Shown here in pieces: positions 16,574 to 25,386 of a stretch of 64,000 nucleotides of DNA; position 1 is the stretch's first letter; each line of letters starts with the position of its first letter. Both the position numbers and the translations under genes were made by a program. The DNA lies in the NCBI GenBank assembly GCA_002479255.1, contig DLMJ01000030.1, positions 78,848-142,847 of the forward strand, written 5' to 3'. The notes under the pieces were generated by a model. The model saw nothing but the letters and a program-made list of their open reading frames with translations, was not told the origin of the DNA and made no database searches. This DNA comes from Candidatus Binatus soli (GTDB lineage Bacteria; Desulfobacterota; Binatia; Binatales; Binataceae).

Positions 16574-17251
16574 TCAGGAACGCAGAACGGGAATGTCCGC
16601 TGTCACGAACGTTTTGGCGAGGCTTTTCGCTTTCGTTTCCGCTCGATTGAGCACTTGTTTAAGGTCAGCGATGTCTTGGCTATCCAGTGCTAGGTAGAGA
16701 TCGGTCGTTGACTCGTCGCCTTTCGAGTAGGTTAATTTGAGTGTGTGAGTTATAATCATAGCGAGAGGTTTGCCGCCCGGATCTTGTCCATAGACCGGTC
16801 GTGCGTCGGTAAGAATGCGACTATGAGTAAGGAGACGTTCAAAGTCGTGTTGGAGATGAATCGCTTTTGTCGCAGCACTGAGCGGTTCAAGGGCAAGTAG
16901 CTTCGCAATGCGATCCTTCGCACGGGAGCGCTTGTCGCCACTAAGGTCAATTGGCGGAGTAGCCCGTTCTATAGAGCGAAGAACTTCGTTCACAAACTTC
17001 GGAACCGGCATATCGCCATGCGCACGCGAAGCGTTAAGCGAGACCAACAACGCGCCTAGCGCCTCGCGCTTAGCAAACGGAAACGATTCCGCTTTTGGCG
17101 AAATTTCTTTGACGAGCGCATCGAAATCGAGCGACAAAGGCAAACCGGAAAGCGCAGATAGAAGCCCATTCATCTCCTTATCGGAGATTGAGATGAGCAC
17201 CTCAAGAGCTTCGAGATGTTCTTTCGGAATTTTTAGAGGCAAATCGAGCAC
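16574..17251 (-). CDS. Uncharacterised protein, first gene of the three-gene cassette
   Basis: 225 residues. The C-terminal half has LLTHSRILTDARPVYGQDPG, MIITHTLKLTYSKGD and LYLALDSQDIADLKQVLNRA, which match my memory of a family found with the downstream gene. The N-terminal half is helical with no known motif. No signal peptide or membrane segment is present. It begins 214 nt from the archease gene end, in an AT-richer spacer that could carry the cassette promoter. Function is unknown. Co-occurrence with DUF7689 suggests a linked accessory task. Confidence 0.8.
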   Translation of the reverse strand: MLDLPLKIPKEHLEALEVLISISDKEMNGLLSALSGLPLSLDFDALVKEISPKAESFPFAKREALGALLVSLNASRAHGDMPVPKFVNEVLRSIERATPPIDLSGDKRSRAKDRIAKLLALEPLSAATKAIHLQHDFERLLTHSRILTDARPVYGQDPGGKPLAMIITHTLKLTYSKGDESTTDLYLALDSQDIADLKQVLNRAETKAKSLAKTFVTADIPVLRS

Positions 17252-17465
17252 CCTTGAGGAGACGTCATGGTGAGGTTTCCAATTAAGCGGTCAAAATGAG
17301 GCACAATTAGAACCATCTTGTCAAGTGCCACACGTTTTCCTGAGACGACTTTAAACTAACGTTTGAGTGTGTGCAAGTGGCGCACATTACAAAACGTGCG
17401 GAAACGCTCCGACCAAAGTGAGGGGGCCTAATGTCCGGTAGGCGGGCAAGACGATCCGGCGCGGT

Positions 17466-17915
17466 TCAGACATCGAAAATTATGCGTGAACGCCATCCGT
17501 CGGGTGAGTTTTCAACCATCAGTTGATGGTAGGTGACAGCTTTGATTTCACCGCGAAACGCGTGGCGGGCCGGGTCGAAAGGCTCGCCTCGAAGCGTCAC
17601 GCGCAGCGATCGGCCGGCCTCCGTGACTGAAGCGTCGCGCCAGATGAAGCCCTCCACCGTGAAAAGAGCAAGCAGCTCCGTGAGCAGGTCATGCATAAGA
17701 TCGAGATCGGCTTGCGCCTCAACCGCGATCTCCCGATCCTCGATCTCCGCGACGCTTGCCGTCTCGACCAACAGCATAGCCAGGGCAACGGCGGCGCGGC
17801 GGAACAACTCGCCGCGAGTGGGAGCATCCAACTCGATGCCGAGGTCGCCGGTATGCTCGAACTCGCGAAACAGGGCGGCGTCTTCGGCCTGCGGCGCAGT
17901 CGGTTTCGTCGGCAT
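17466..17915 (-). CDS. Archease, RtcB activator
   Basis: 149 residues from MPTKPTAPQAEDAALF. The ATG at 17915 shares its A with the TGA of rtcB, so translation is coupled. Archease features are FREFEHTGDLGIELDAPT with the metal-binding Asp, a helical middle (DLDLMHDLLTELLALF), and the C-terminal RGEIKAVTYHQLMVE with the conserved His and a terminal IIFDV. Archease speeds RtcB turnover by promoting guanylylation. A longer frame to 18155 is only read-through of the rtcB region. Confidence 0.94.
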   Translation of the reverse strand: MPTKPTAPQAEDAALFREFEHTGDLGIELDAPTRGELFRRAAVALAMLLVETASVAEIEDREIAVEAQADLDLMHDLLTELLALFTVEGFIWRDASVTEAGRSLRVTLRGEPFDPARHAFRGEIKAVTYHQLMVENSPDGWRSRIIFDV

Positions 17916-19351
17916 CAGCCCTTGATGACGGCAAACGGCTTGAGTCTGGCGACCCGCCGGGTTACGCGTGCGGCTTCCATGACCGCTACCACCTCGGCGA
18001 CGTCCTTGTAGGCGTGCGGCATCTCCTCGGCTATGCCGGCGCGGCTGTGGGCTCGGACAGTAACGCCCAGCGCCTTTAATTCGGCGTGCAAGTCGCGCCC
18101 GCCGGCTTCTTTCTTTGCTTTCATTCGGCTCATCAACCGCCCAGCGCCGTGGCACGATGAGCCGAAGGTCTCGCGCATCGCGGTTTCAAGGCCCACCAGG
18201 ACGAACGAATAGCGGCCCATATCTCCAGGCACCAGCACGGGCTGTCCGATAGGACGCAGCGCCTGAGGCAACGCGGGATGGCCGGGGCCGAAGGCGCGGG
18301 TGGCGCCCTTGCGATGCACGCATACGAGCCGCGTCCGGCCGTCCACACTGTGCTCTTCGAATTTGGCGATATTGTGGCATACGTCGTACACCAGCTCGAA
18401 GCCCAGTTCTATCGGCGCGATCGAGAGCGCATCCAGGAAAGCCTGCTCTGCGAGGTGCATCATTACCTGCCGATTGCACCAGGCAAAGTTCGCGGCGGCG
18501 GCCATGGCGCCGAGATAGGCTTGCCCTTCCGGCGCGCTGATTGGAACGGCGGCGAGCTGGCGATCGGGCAGGTTGATTCCGTAACGGGCCATCGCGCCAA
18601 CGATAAGTTTGAGGTAGTCATCGCAGGTTTGGTGGCCGAGGCCGCGCGAGCCCGAATGGATCAGCACCGTGACCTGACCGAGTTCGAGTCCCAAGGCGTC
18701 GGCAAGCTTCGAGTCATAGATCTCGTCGATCCGGCTGACTTCGAGAAAGTGATTGCCGGAACCGAGCGTGCCCAGTTGCTTTGCACCGCGCTGGTAAGCG
18801 CGCTCGCTTATGCGGTCGGGGTCGGCGCCCGCGAGCATCCCGCCTTCTTCGGTATGTTCGAGGTCGCGCTCGGTAGCGTATCCGTTGCGCAGCGCCCAAT
18901 TCGCACCTTGGCCGGCCACTTCCTTGAGTTGTTCGATCGACAGTCCCGGAATCGCGCCCCAAGAGCCGACTCCGGCCGGAATCCTGGCGAAGAGCGCGTC
19001 GGCCAGCCGGTCTATTCGCGGTTCGACGAAGTTGAAATGGAGGCGCGTGCGCGCCAGGCGCACGCCACAATTGATGTCGTAGCCGACCCCTCCGGGAGAT
19101 ATGACGCCTTCACGGGCATCGACAGCCGCCACGCCGCCAATGGGGAAGCCGTAGCCCCAATGGATGTCGGGCATCGCGAGGGAGTAGCCGACGATCCCCG
19201 GCAGACAGGCAACGTTGGCAACCTGCGTGAGGGCCGGGTCTTCGCGCATTCCCTCGATCATCCTCGCGCTGGCATAGACTCGTCCGGGTACCCGCATTGC
19301 GCCGGTTTTCGGAATCTCCCACAGGTAATCGCTGAGCTTGATCAGATCCAT
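17915..19351 (-). CDS. rtcB: RNA-splicing ligase RtcB
   Basis: 478 residues, the standard bacterial length. Manganese-ligating and GTP-binding motifs are present: GGVGYDINCGVRLAR with the metal Cys, LGSGNHFLEV, HSGSRGLGHQTCDDY, and VCVHRKGATRAFGPGHP with the His that forms the covalent GMP adduct. SSCHGAGRLMSR closes the site. It joins RNA 2',3'-cyclic phosphate ends to 5'-OH ends in tRNA or rRNA repair. It is followed by archease with overlapping stop and start. prs and pncB lie upstream on the same strand. Confidence 0.97.
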   Translation of the reverse strand: MDLIKLSDYLWEIPKTGAMRVPGRVYASARMIEGMREDPALTQVANVACLPGIVGYSLAMPDIHWGYGFPIGGVAAVDAREGVISPGGVGYDINCGVRLARTRLHFNFVEPRIDRLADALFARIPAGVGSWGAIPGLSIEQLKEVAGQGANWALRNGYATERDLEHTEEGGMLAGADPDRISERAYQRGAKQLGTLGSGNHFLEVSRIDEIYDSKLADALGLELGQVTVLIHSGSRGLGHQTCDDYLKLIVGAMARYGINLPDRQLAAVPISAPEGQAYLGAMAAAANFAWCNRQVMMHLAEQAFLDALSIAPIELGFELVYDVCHNIAKFEEHSVDGRTRLVCVHRKGATRAFGPGHPALPQALRPIGQPVLVPGDMGRYSFVLVGLETAMRETFGSSCHGAGRLMSRMKAKKEAGGRDLHAELKALGVTVRAHSRAGIAEEMPHAYKDVAEVVAVMEAARVTRRVARLKPFAVIKG

Positions 19352-19394
19352 GCTTGCGCCTCAGACAAATCATCCGTTCATGATTTGTTCGCGA

Positions 19395-20333
19395 TCATCG
19401 GTGGCTCAGGAGTTCGGTCATGGACTCGCCAACGTTCAGGCGAGTCACTGTCTCGGCGAGCATAGGGGCCAAGCTTACCACCTGCAGAGTCAGCGAACCG
19501 TGCTCCGGAGTCGGCAGGCTGTCGGTCACCACGATTCGTTTCAGCGGCAAAGCTGAAAGCCGGCGGATCGCGGGGCCTACGAGCAATGCATGGCTGGCAA
19601 CTACCATGATCTCGGGAATGCAACCGGCGGCGATCATGGCTGCCGCGGCAGCCTCTACGGTGCCGCCGGTCGATATCATGTCATCCACGATGATCGGCGC
19701 ACGTCCGCCGACCTCGCCAACGATGCCACGCACTCTTACTTCTTCGCCGCTGAGGCGGATTTTGTGGACAATTGCGATGGGCAGGCTTAGCAGTTCCCCG
19801 TAGCGTTCGGCGAGTTTGACGGCCCCCAGGTCCGGCGCGACGATCACACTCTTGTCAGTGACCAATTCCTCGATGGCATTTGCAAAGAGCGATACCGCGC
19901 TCAGGTGCTCAAGCGGGACGCTGAAGAAGCCCTCGAGGGAAACGGTATGAAGATCGAGGGCGACAATTCGCTCGAAGCCGGCAACTACCAGCAGGTCCGC
20001 GGCAATCCGTGCGCCAACCGCTTCCCGCCCGTTTGCCCGGCGATCCTGACGCGCATATCCGAAGTACGGAACTACGGCAGTAAGCCGGGATGCACCTGCC
20101 CGCCGGCAAGCGTCGGCGAGGAAGAGCAATTCCATCAAGTGACGGTCCACGGGAGGACCGGTCGGCTGAACCACGTAGACGTCACAGCCGCGCACGCTTT
20201 CTTCCATCTCTGCGTGCAACTCGGTGTCCGGAAAACGGTTCAGAACAGAGCGGCAGACCCGGGTTCCGAGCCTTTCGGCAATAGAGTCGGCAAGCGACGG
20301 GTTTCCAGAGCCGGCTACAACAACGAGATTCAT
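19395..20333 (-). CDS. prs: Ribose-phosphate pyrophosphokinase (PRPP synthetase)
   Basis: 312 residues, a full-length class I PRPP synthetase. Motifs are YFGYARQDRRANGRE (flexible ATP loop), LDLHTVSLEGFFSVP (metal and ribose-5-phosphate), VIVAPDLGAVKLAERYGELL and the PRPP loop PIIVDDMISTGGTVEAA. It makes PRPP from ribose 5-phosphate and ATP, the donor used by nicotinate phosphoribosyltransferase encoded just upstream. It ends 43 nt before rtcB. In this operon PRPP supply is linked to NAD salvage. The main housekeeping prs may be elsewhere. Confidence 0.94.
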   Translation of the reverse strand: MNLVVVAGSGNPSLADSIAERLGTRVCRSVLNRFPDTELHAEMEESVRGCDVYVVQPTGPPVDRHLMELLFLADACRRAGASRLTAVVPYFGYARQDRRANGREAVGARIAADLLVVAGFERIVALDLHTVSLEGFFSVPLEHLSAVSLFANAIEELVTDKSVIVAPDLGAVKLAERYGELLSLPIAIVHKIRLSGEEVRVRGIVGEVGGRAPIIVDDMISTGGTVEAAAAAMIAAGCIPEIMVVASHALLVGPAIRRLSALPLKRIVVTDSLPTPEHGSLTLQVVSLAPMLAETVTRLNVGESMTELLSHR

Positions 20334-20473
20334 GTCAGTCCATCCGCAGATCTAAATTGTTCATTTGCTATCAGCATCGTTGCTGTATCCAGCGCCGTCA
20401 CCTATGTCAAACTTCAGCACTCGACGTGAAGTTCCCGGCGTTGTGACTGGCATGAAGTTTCATCTCCGCTCGA

Positions 20474-21877
20474 TTATTCCTGGCACTTCGCTGCGCGTTG
20501 TTTCTGTTCATCCAGCATCGTACTGAGGGCAAACGTATACCGCGCCGGATACGCCTCGGGCTGCTCGAGGTCCTTGTAACGCTGGTCAAGACGCTCAAGC
20601 GTGCTGAGGAATCGCTCGCGCGACTCGGCGAGCTTGGGACGCGGCATGAGTCGGCGACCACCGCTGAATTGCAGAGACAGGAGTGTCGCGACTTCGGACG
20701 GAATTGGACTGAATTGGCGCGCGACGAGCGGCGCGGTCTCGTCGGCCAGACCTATCAGGTCGGCGTAAAAGCGGCCGTCAGCGTCGATTGCGCGGAACAC
20801 CTGCTTTTTCCCCGGCAGGGTGAGCTTGCCCTGGGAAGTCTTGATTCGAGGGATGCCGTCGTATTCGTTCAGCTTGTAGGCGAGGTCGAGCGATGGGGCG
20901 TCGCCGCTCACAACCATCTCGGTGCCGACGCCGAAAGCGTCGATAGGCGCGTTTGCCGCGATCAGATCGTGAATCTTGTATTCGTTGAGATTCCCGCTCG
21001 CGAAGATCGAAGTATTCTTCAGACCGTTACGATCAAGGATGGCCCGCGCCTTGAGACTCAAGTCGGCGAGATCGCCGCTGTCGAGCCGTACACCCTGCAG
21101 CTCAAAGCCTTGCCGGCGCATCTGATCCGCGACAATGACGGCGTTCTGGACGCCCCGGACGGTATCGTAGGTATCGACCAGAAGCGTGCTGAGCTTTGGG
21201 AAATCCCGCACGAAGTGCTCGAAGGCCTGGCGCTCCCGGTCATGCGCCATGATGTAGCTGTGAGCCATGGTGCCGTAGAGCGGGATACCGTAACGCCGGC
21301 CGGCAAGAACATTGGAAGTGCCGTCGAAACCCGCAAGGTAGCTCGAACGCGCCGCTATGAGGCCTGCGGCCTCGCCTTGGCTGCGTCTGAGTCCGAAATC
21401 AACCAGCCGCTTGCCCCGCGCCGCGATCACGCTGCGCGCCGCCTTGCTCGCGATAAGCGACGCCATTCCGATCTGGTTGATGACCAGCGTCTCGATCAGT
21501 TGCGCCTCGATTAGCGGAGCGCGCACTTCGATGATTGGTTCCCCGGCAAAAAAGACCGTGCCTTCAGCCATGGCATGGACCTCGCCCGTAAATCGCAGTT
21601 TGCCGAGGAAATCGAGGAAGTCCGATTTGAACAGCTGCATTGACGCCAGGTAATCGAGTATGGCCGGTTCGAACCGAAACTGTTCAAGCGCTTCCAGCAG
21701 GCGTTCCAGGCCTGCTGCCACAAGGAAGCCGCGGCGTGGAGGCAGGCGGCGGACGCTCATGCCGAAGCATGCCGGTCGATTGAATCCCAGAGCAAAATAG
21801 CTTGCCGCCATGGTAAGCTCGTAGAGATCGGTGAGCAGAGGAATCTCGTTTGAATCGAATCTCAGGTCGATTGGCAT
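20474..21877 (-). CDS. pncB: Nicotinate phosphoribosyltransferase
   Basis: 467 residues of the PncB type. It starts MPIDLRFDSNEIPLLTDLYE, and the N-terminal DLYELTMAASYF is family-typical. The active-site region shows GFDGTSNVLAGRRYGIPLYG followed by TMAHSYIMAH with the histidine that is phosphorylated. LLVDTYDTVRGVQNAV and GVRLDSGDLADLS form the phosphoribosyl pocket, and FGVGTEMVVSGDAPSLDLAYK closes it. It converts nicotinate and PRPP to NaMN in NAD salvage. It heads the minus-strand group pncB-prs-rtcB-archease, divergent from the HPF-cold-shock gene. Confidence 0.95.
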   Translation of the reverse strand: MPIDLRFDSNEIPLLTDLYELTMAASYFALGFNRPACFGMSVRRLPPRRGFLVAAGLERLLEALEQFRFEPAILDYLASMQLFKSDFLDFLGKLRFTGEVHAMAEGTVFFAGEPIIEVRAPLIEAQLIETLVINQIGMASLIASKAARSVIAARGKRLVDFGLRRSQGEAAGLIAARSSYLAGFDGTSNVLAGRRYGIPLYGTMAHSYIMAHDRERQAFEHFVRDFPKLSTLLVDTYDTVRGVQNAVIVADQMRRQGFELQGVRLDSGDLADLSLKARAILDRNGLKNTSIFASGNLNEYKIHDLIAANAPIDAFGVGTEMVVSGDAPSLDLAYKLNEYDGIPRIKTSQGKLTLPGKKQVFRAIDADGRFYADLIGLADETAPLVARQFSPIPSEVATLLSLQFSGGRRLMPRPKLAESRERFLSTLERLDQRYKDLEQPEAYPARYTFALSTMLDEQKQRAAKCQE

Positions 21878-21983
21878 ATCGGTCCTCCATCAGATATCCC
21901 AAGAGAGTCAATCTTTAATGATCTACGATGCAACTTCAGCGGACTGTGTCTCAAAACTCGACGCCCAAAGAAGGTGAATTCAA

Positions 21984-22532
21984 ATGCAGCGCCCCGTTCA
22001 AATTACCTCACGTGATTTTCCATTGACCCCGGCCATGGAGGCGCAGATCCGCGAACGCGCCGACGACCTACAGATCTACTTCCCGCGGCTCACCGGATGC
22101 CACGTCGTAGTCGAAGGTCCGGTTCGTCACCACCGCAAAGGAGGCCCGTTCAACGTTCGGATCGATCTCCGCACGCCCCGTGCGGAGATCTCCGTCAACC
22201 ACCAGTCGGCCGATGATCTGGCGATCGCGATCAGAGATGCATTCGATGCCGCCCGGCGTCGCCTGGAGGATCATCTTCGCGAACTAAGGCGCGACGTCAA
22301 GGCACACGAGCTACCATCGGTTGGCCGCGTTGCCCGCATTTTCCCGACAGAGGGCTACGGCTTCCTCGAAACGCCGGACAACCGCGAGATATATTTCCAT
22401 CGTCACAGCGTCCTCGACGAGCATTTCGACGAGCTGACGCCCGGAACCGCGGTGCGCTTTGCCGAGGAGGAGGGTGATAAAGGTCCGCAGGCGAGCACCG
22501 TCGCGATCATCGGAGGCAAGCACCACCGGTAG
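21984..22532 (+). CDS. Ribosome hibernation factor (HPF/RaiA) fused to a cold-shock domain
   Basis: 182 residues. Residues 1-105 have the HPF/YfiA (sigma-54 modulation protein) fold pattern: MQRPVQITSRDFPLTPAMEA, the basic strand HHRKGGPFNVRIDLR and a long helix AIRDAFDAARRRLEDHLREL. Residues ~112-175 form a cold-shock domain with VGRVARIFPTEGYGFLE and EIYFHRHSVL, carrying the RNP-type aromatic residues. It probably binds the 30S decoding region and single-stranded RNA. It is divergent from pncB across a 106-nt promoter region, so it may share control with the RNA-repair operon. Confidence 0.9.
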   Translation: MQRPVQITSRDFPLTPAMEAQIRERADDLQIYFPRLTGCHVVVEGPVRHHRKGGPFNVRIDLRTPRAEISVNHQSADDLAIAIRDAFDAARRRLEDHLRELRRDVKAHELPSVGRVARIFPTEGYGFLETPDNREIYFHRHSVLDEHFDELTPGTAVRFAEEEGDKGPQASTVAIIGGKHHR

Positions 22533-22617
22533 CGGGCCGGCTTGAGCTGAGCTAACCTGGTCCGCGCGCAGGGCGAGCAGCCAACCGGCGCAACAGGCGC
22601 CAAAGAGAGAAAAACGA

Positions 22618-23058
22618 GTGAACCAGCAGCACCAAACGCATTGGGCGGCCCTATTTGCGGTCGCCAGCGAATTAGCCAAGCGCGGTCATGAGGTGGCTTT
22701 CACGCAAGGAAATTCAACGCCGCTTGCCGACCTGATGGTCGTCAGTCCGAAGTCCAAAAAAATGTTCCTCGTCGATGTGAAAGGCCTCTACCGCAAAAAT
22801 CCATGGGTCGTAAAACCAAAGCCCGAGCGGGCCGACCTCTTCTATATACTTGCGTATGTTCCCGTCGGTGAGCCGAACCAATTTTTCATTCTTACGCAGG
22901 CCGAAGCGAACCGGCATGTCCAATCCGAATTGATCCGGCTGCATCGCACGCCTGCCGAGTTGATTCGGTTACACCGCAAGCCAAATTATCCGATGAAGGG
23001 CTTTGCGTTTAAGCTGGCTGAGCCACATAAAGACGCATGGCAGATATTGCCGCAATAA
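22618..23058 (+). CDS. Possible PD-(D/E)xK nuclease-fold protein
   Basis: 146 residues with a GTG start at 22618. The pattern LADLMVVSPKSKKMFLVDVK, with an acidic residue, a strand and D-x-K, looks like the core of PD-(D/E)xK nuclease folds. It is preceded by a helix with a TPLADL turn. The rest (FILTQAEANRHV, GFAFKLAEPHKDAW) resembles uncharacterised members of that superfamily. A short repeat RLHRTPAELIRLHRKP is present near residue 108. No methylase or partner gene is adjacent, so a role in restriction or defence is only a possibility. Confidence 0.6.
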   Translation: MNQQHQTHWAALFAVASELAKRGHEVAFTQGNSTPLADLMVVSPKSKKMFLVDVKGLYRKNPWVVKPKPERADLFYILAYVPVGEPNQFFILTQAEANRHVQSELIRLHRTPAELIRLHRKPNYPMKGFAFKLAEPHKDAWQILPQ

Positions 23059-23191
23059 CCTCAACCAACCGGCGCGATAGGCGGCAAAAACCAACGCCGC
23101 GTTCTCGCGCGCTATCGTCGCCGAAGGAATCGCGCGGCGCATCCGGAAACCGGCCGGATTCAGATTCTCATTCTGCCCGTGTGCCTTGAGG

Positions 23192-23237
23192 TGGTGGACC
23201 GTTGGAGGCTCGAACTCCAGACCCGCTGATTAAGAGT
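23192..23237 (-). pseudogene. Truncated tRNA-Lys 3' half (probable attachment-site copy)
   Basis: Reads from the anticodon loop to CCA on the minus strand and matches the intact tRNA-Lys at 44 of 46 positions. One change falls in the acceptor stem and one in the T arm. The 5' half is absent, so it cannot be a working tRNA. Confidence 0.88.
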
Positions 23238-23251
23238 GAGTCTCGGCGAAA

Positions 23252-25177
23252 TTACTGGTAGAGGCGAAAGATTGCCGCCAGCACCGCGAACTCTCCGATG
23301 CGGGGGAGAATGATGCGGATGCGGTCACGATGGCCGCGTAGCCCCGCTGCCAGCTCGCCCACCGCGCCATCCTCCTGGCCCGCCAGGCCGGCCAGGTCCA
23401 AAACCACTCGATCCTTCCGGCGCGCCAAGGCCGCGCGCAGATCCGCAACGAACCGTCCGGCTGCGGATGCCGTGAGCCGTCCCTCCAGCAGCACCCACAC
23501 CGTCGAGGCGGGCCGCCGTTCCACCTGGATCGAGAGCCCCGCGGGATCCTCACTGCATAAGCGCTCCCAAGCCCGCCCGCAACCGGCCTCCGACATCCTG
23601 AAGGTATTCCTCACGAGCGGCGGGTGCTGGAAGAGGCCCAATCTGAGCGTAAGTCCCGTCCAGGAAGCCAAGCCTACTGCCGCAACCGACAGGATACGCT
23701 CCGTCCAGGTGGGACTCCCCAGCTCTGCGTGGAGCTGATTTTGGAGCCTGCCAATCCAACGCCGCACCTGCGCTGTCGGCCCGAACAGCCTGCCCGCCAG
23801 GAACACGGGGTAAGCTTTCCTGAGGTCGGCTGCGATCCGCTCCGCCTTGGCGCGCAGAAATGGGCTCGGGGACTCCCGGAGCTTGAGGTATCCCTCGAGC
23901 CATCGGTCCACTGAACGGTACAGGACCGGTCCCAAGTTGCGGAAATCTTCCTCGAAGCAACGCTTTTGGGCAGCCTCGATCTGGTCGGACGTCATCGATG
24001 GATGGCTGACCATCGCATGGAATCCGGTCCCCCGGCGATAGAATAGTTCGGGATCCTCGGCCACCTCTGGAAGAAGTTTCCCCTCCCGGATGACTTCGTC
24101 GTAGAAGGGAGTGCCGGGACAAGGACCGTAAATTAAGAACTGTGTGAGCACCGGTCGCAACGCGAGTAGGCCCGAGAGTTCCTCTTCAATGATCTCGGGC
24201 GTCTGGTAGGGGAAGCCCACGATCATAGAGGCCAGGATGGTGATTCCGTGCTCGCGGTACTCGCGGAAGATCTCTTCGACCGGCCGGCCCGACTGTTTTG
24301 GATAGCCTGATCGCGTTCCCTCGTATCCGATCCACATCCCGTCGATCCCCATCTCGAGAATCTCGGTCACGGTGTACTGGCTCAAGGCCCGGACGCTGGC
24401 GAAGACGAAAATGGAGAGAGGCTTGCCGGCCCGGAGAACACATTCCCGAAACTCCATCGCCCGGCGACGGTTAAGCAGAAAATCCTCGTCCATGATCATG
24501 ATGGAGAGCTTGGGATCGACCTCGAGATAGCGTTCAACCACCTGGTAGATGTCGGCCCCTGTAGGAAGCAGGCGGATGTGCTTTCGCTTGAAGAAATGAG
24601 AGGTGCAGCAGAAATCGCACCCGTTCGGACATCCCAGGCCGCCAAACACGATCCCTGTCCGCGAAATCTGCTTCGAGAACACCTGCAGGCGGTTGATGAT
24701 CAGAGGGTGGCGGTACGGCATCCCGATCTCGGGTTCGCCCAGGAGGCGGCGCATGAAGCCTACTCCCTCCTCGCGGCAGATATGGTCGCCGTAGGGGCGC
24801 AGCATCTCATCGGGCGCCACTGTCCCGTACCCGCCCAGCACGATCTTCGACTGCGGCGAATATTTCCGGACCAGCGCCACAACTTCCTTCATGCGGTGGT
24901 AGGTGGCCAGGACGAAACATACGCCCACCACGTCGTACCCGCGCCTGAGCTCGCGGACGAGTTCCCTGCGGGAGGGATACTGGAGCACCGCGGTCGGGGC
25001 CTCGAGGTTCTCGGCGATGTAGTCCAGCGAGAACTGGGTATGGTGAGAACGGGGGCTGAACAGGCCTTGGGCGCGGGTCACCTGTTCGTGGAGCAACTCG
25101 TACCCTACACTCGGGGAATCGCCGTGGCGGACCCCCAGTGGACGGCAGACGGACGTGAGCAGGACTTGATGTGTCAC
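23252..25177 (-). CDS. B12-binding-type radical SAM protein with C-terminal STAS-like domain
   Basis: 641 residues. Residues ~1-140 resemble a B12-binding domain (VGVCFVLATYHRMKEVVALV then KIVLGGYGTVAP), though no DxHxxG base-off motif is seen. The radical SAM core follows with GLGCPNGCDFCCTSHFF, giving CxxxCxxC for the 4Fe-4S cluster, and IMDEDFLLNRRRAMEF. The last ~100 residues (WVLLEGRLTASAAGRF, VVLDLAGLAGQEDGAVGEL) look like a STAS/anti-sigma-antagonist domain. The substrate is unknown. It lies inside the tRNA-Lys island and its codon use is more GC-rich than the neighbours. Confidence 0.88.
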   Translation of the reverse strand: MTHQVLLTSVCRPLGVRHGDSPSVGYELLHEQVTRAQGLFSPRSHHTQFSLDYIAENLEAPTAVLQYPSRRELVRELRRGYDVVGVCFVLATYHRMKEVVALVRKYSPQSKIVLGGYGTVAPDEMLRPYGDHICREEGVGFMRRLLGEPEIGMPYRHPLIINRLQVFSKQISRTGIVFGGLGCPNGCDFCCTSHFFKRKHIRLLPTGADIYQVVERYLEVDPKLSIMIMDEDFLLNRRRAMEFRECVLRAGKPLSIFVFASVRALSQYTVTEILEMGIDGMWIGYEGTRSGYPKQSGRPVEEIFREYREHGITILASMIVGFPYQTPEIIEEELSGLLALRPVLTQFLIYGPCPGTPFYDEVIREGKLLPEVAEDPELFYRRGTGFHAMVSHPSMTSDQIEAAQKRCFEEDFRNLGPVLYRSVDRWLEGYLKLRESPSPFLRAKAERIAADLRKAYPVFLAGRLFGPTAQVRRWIGRLQNQLHAELGSPTWTERILSVAAVGLASWTGLTLRLGLFQHPPLVRNTFRMSEAGCGRAWERLCSEDPAGLSIQVERRPASTVWVLLEGRLTASAAGRFVADLRAALARRKDRVVLDLAGLAGQEDGAVGELAAGLRGHRDRIRIILPRIGEFAVLAAIFRLYQ

Positions 25178-25386
25178 GATGAATCGTTACGTGGTTAATC
25201 GGGATTTCCATTTTGGATCCCGAACAGCGGCCGTTTAGACTAGACGGTCTGCCTGTGCAATGTTTCCAGCCCGGTCTTTGGTTCAGATGTTTCCAGCGAC
25301 CCCGGAAGGGGACATATCTGCCTCTCCCGAGAATCCCAAAACCCGGACCGTCGCCTTTCCAGCACCTGTCGTCTTCATTTCTTCCT

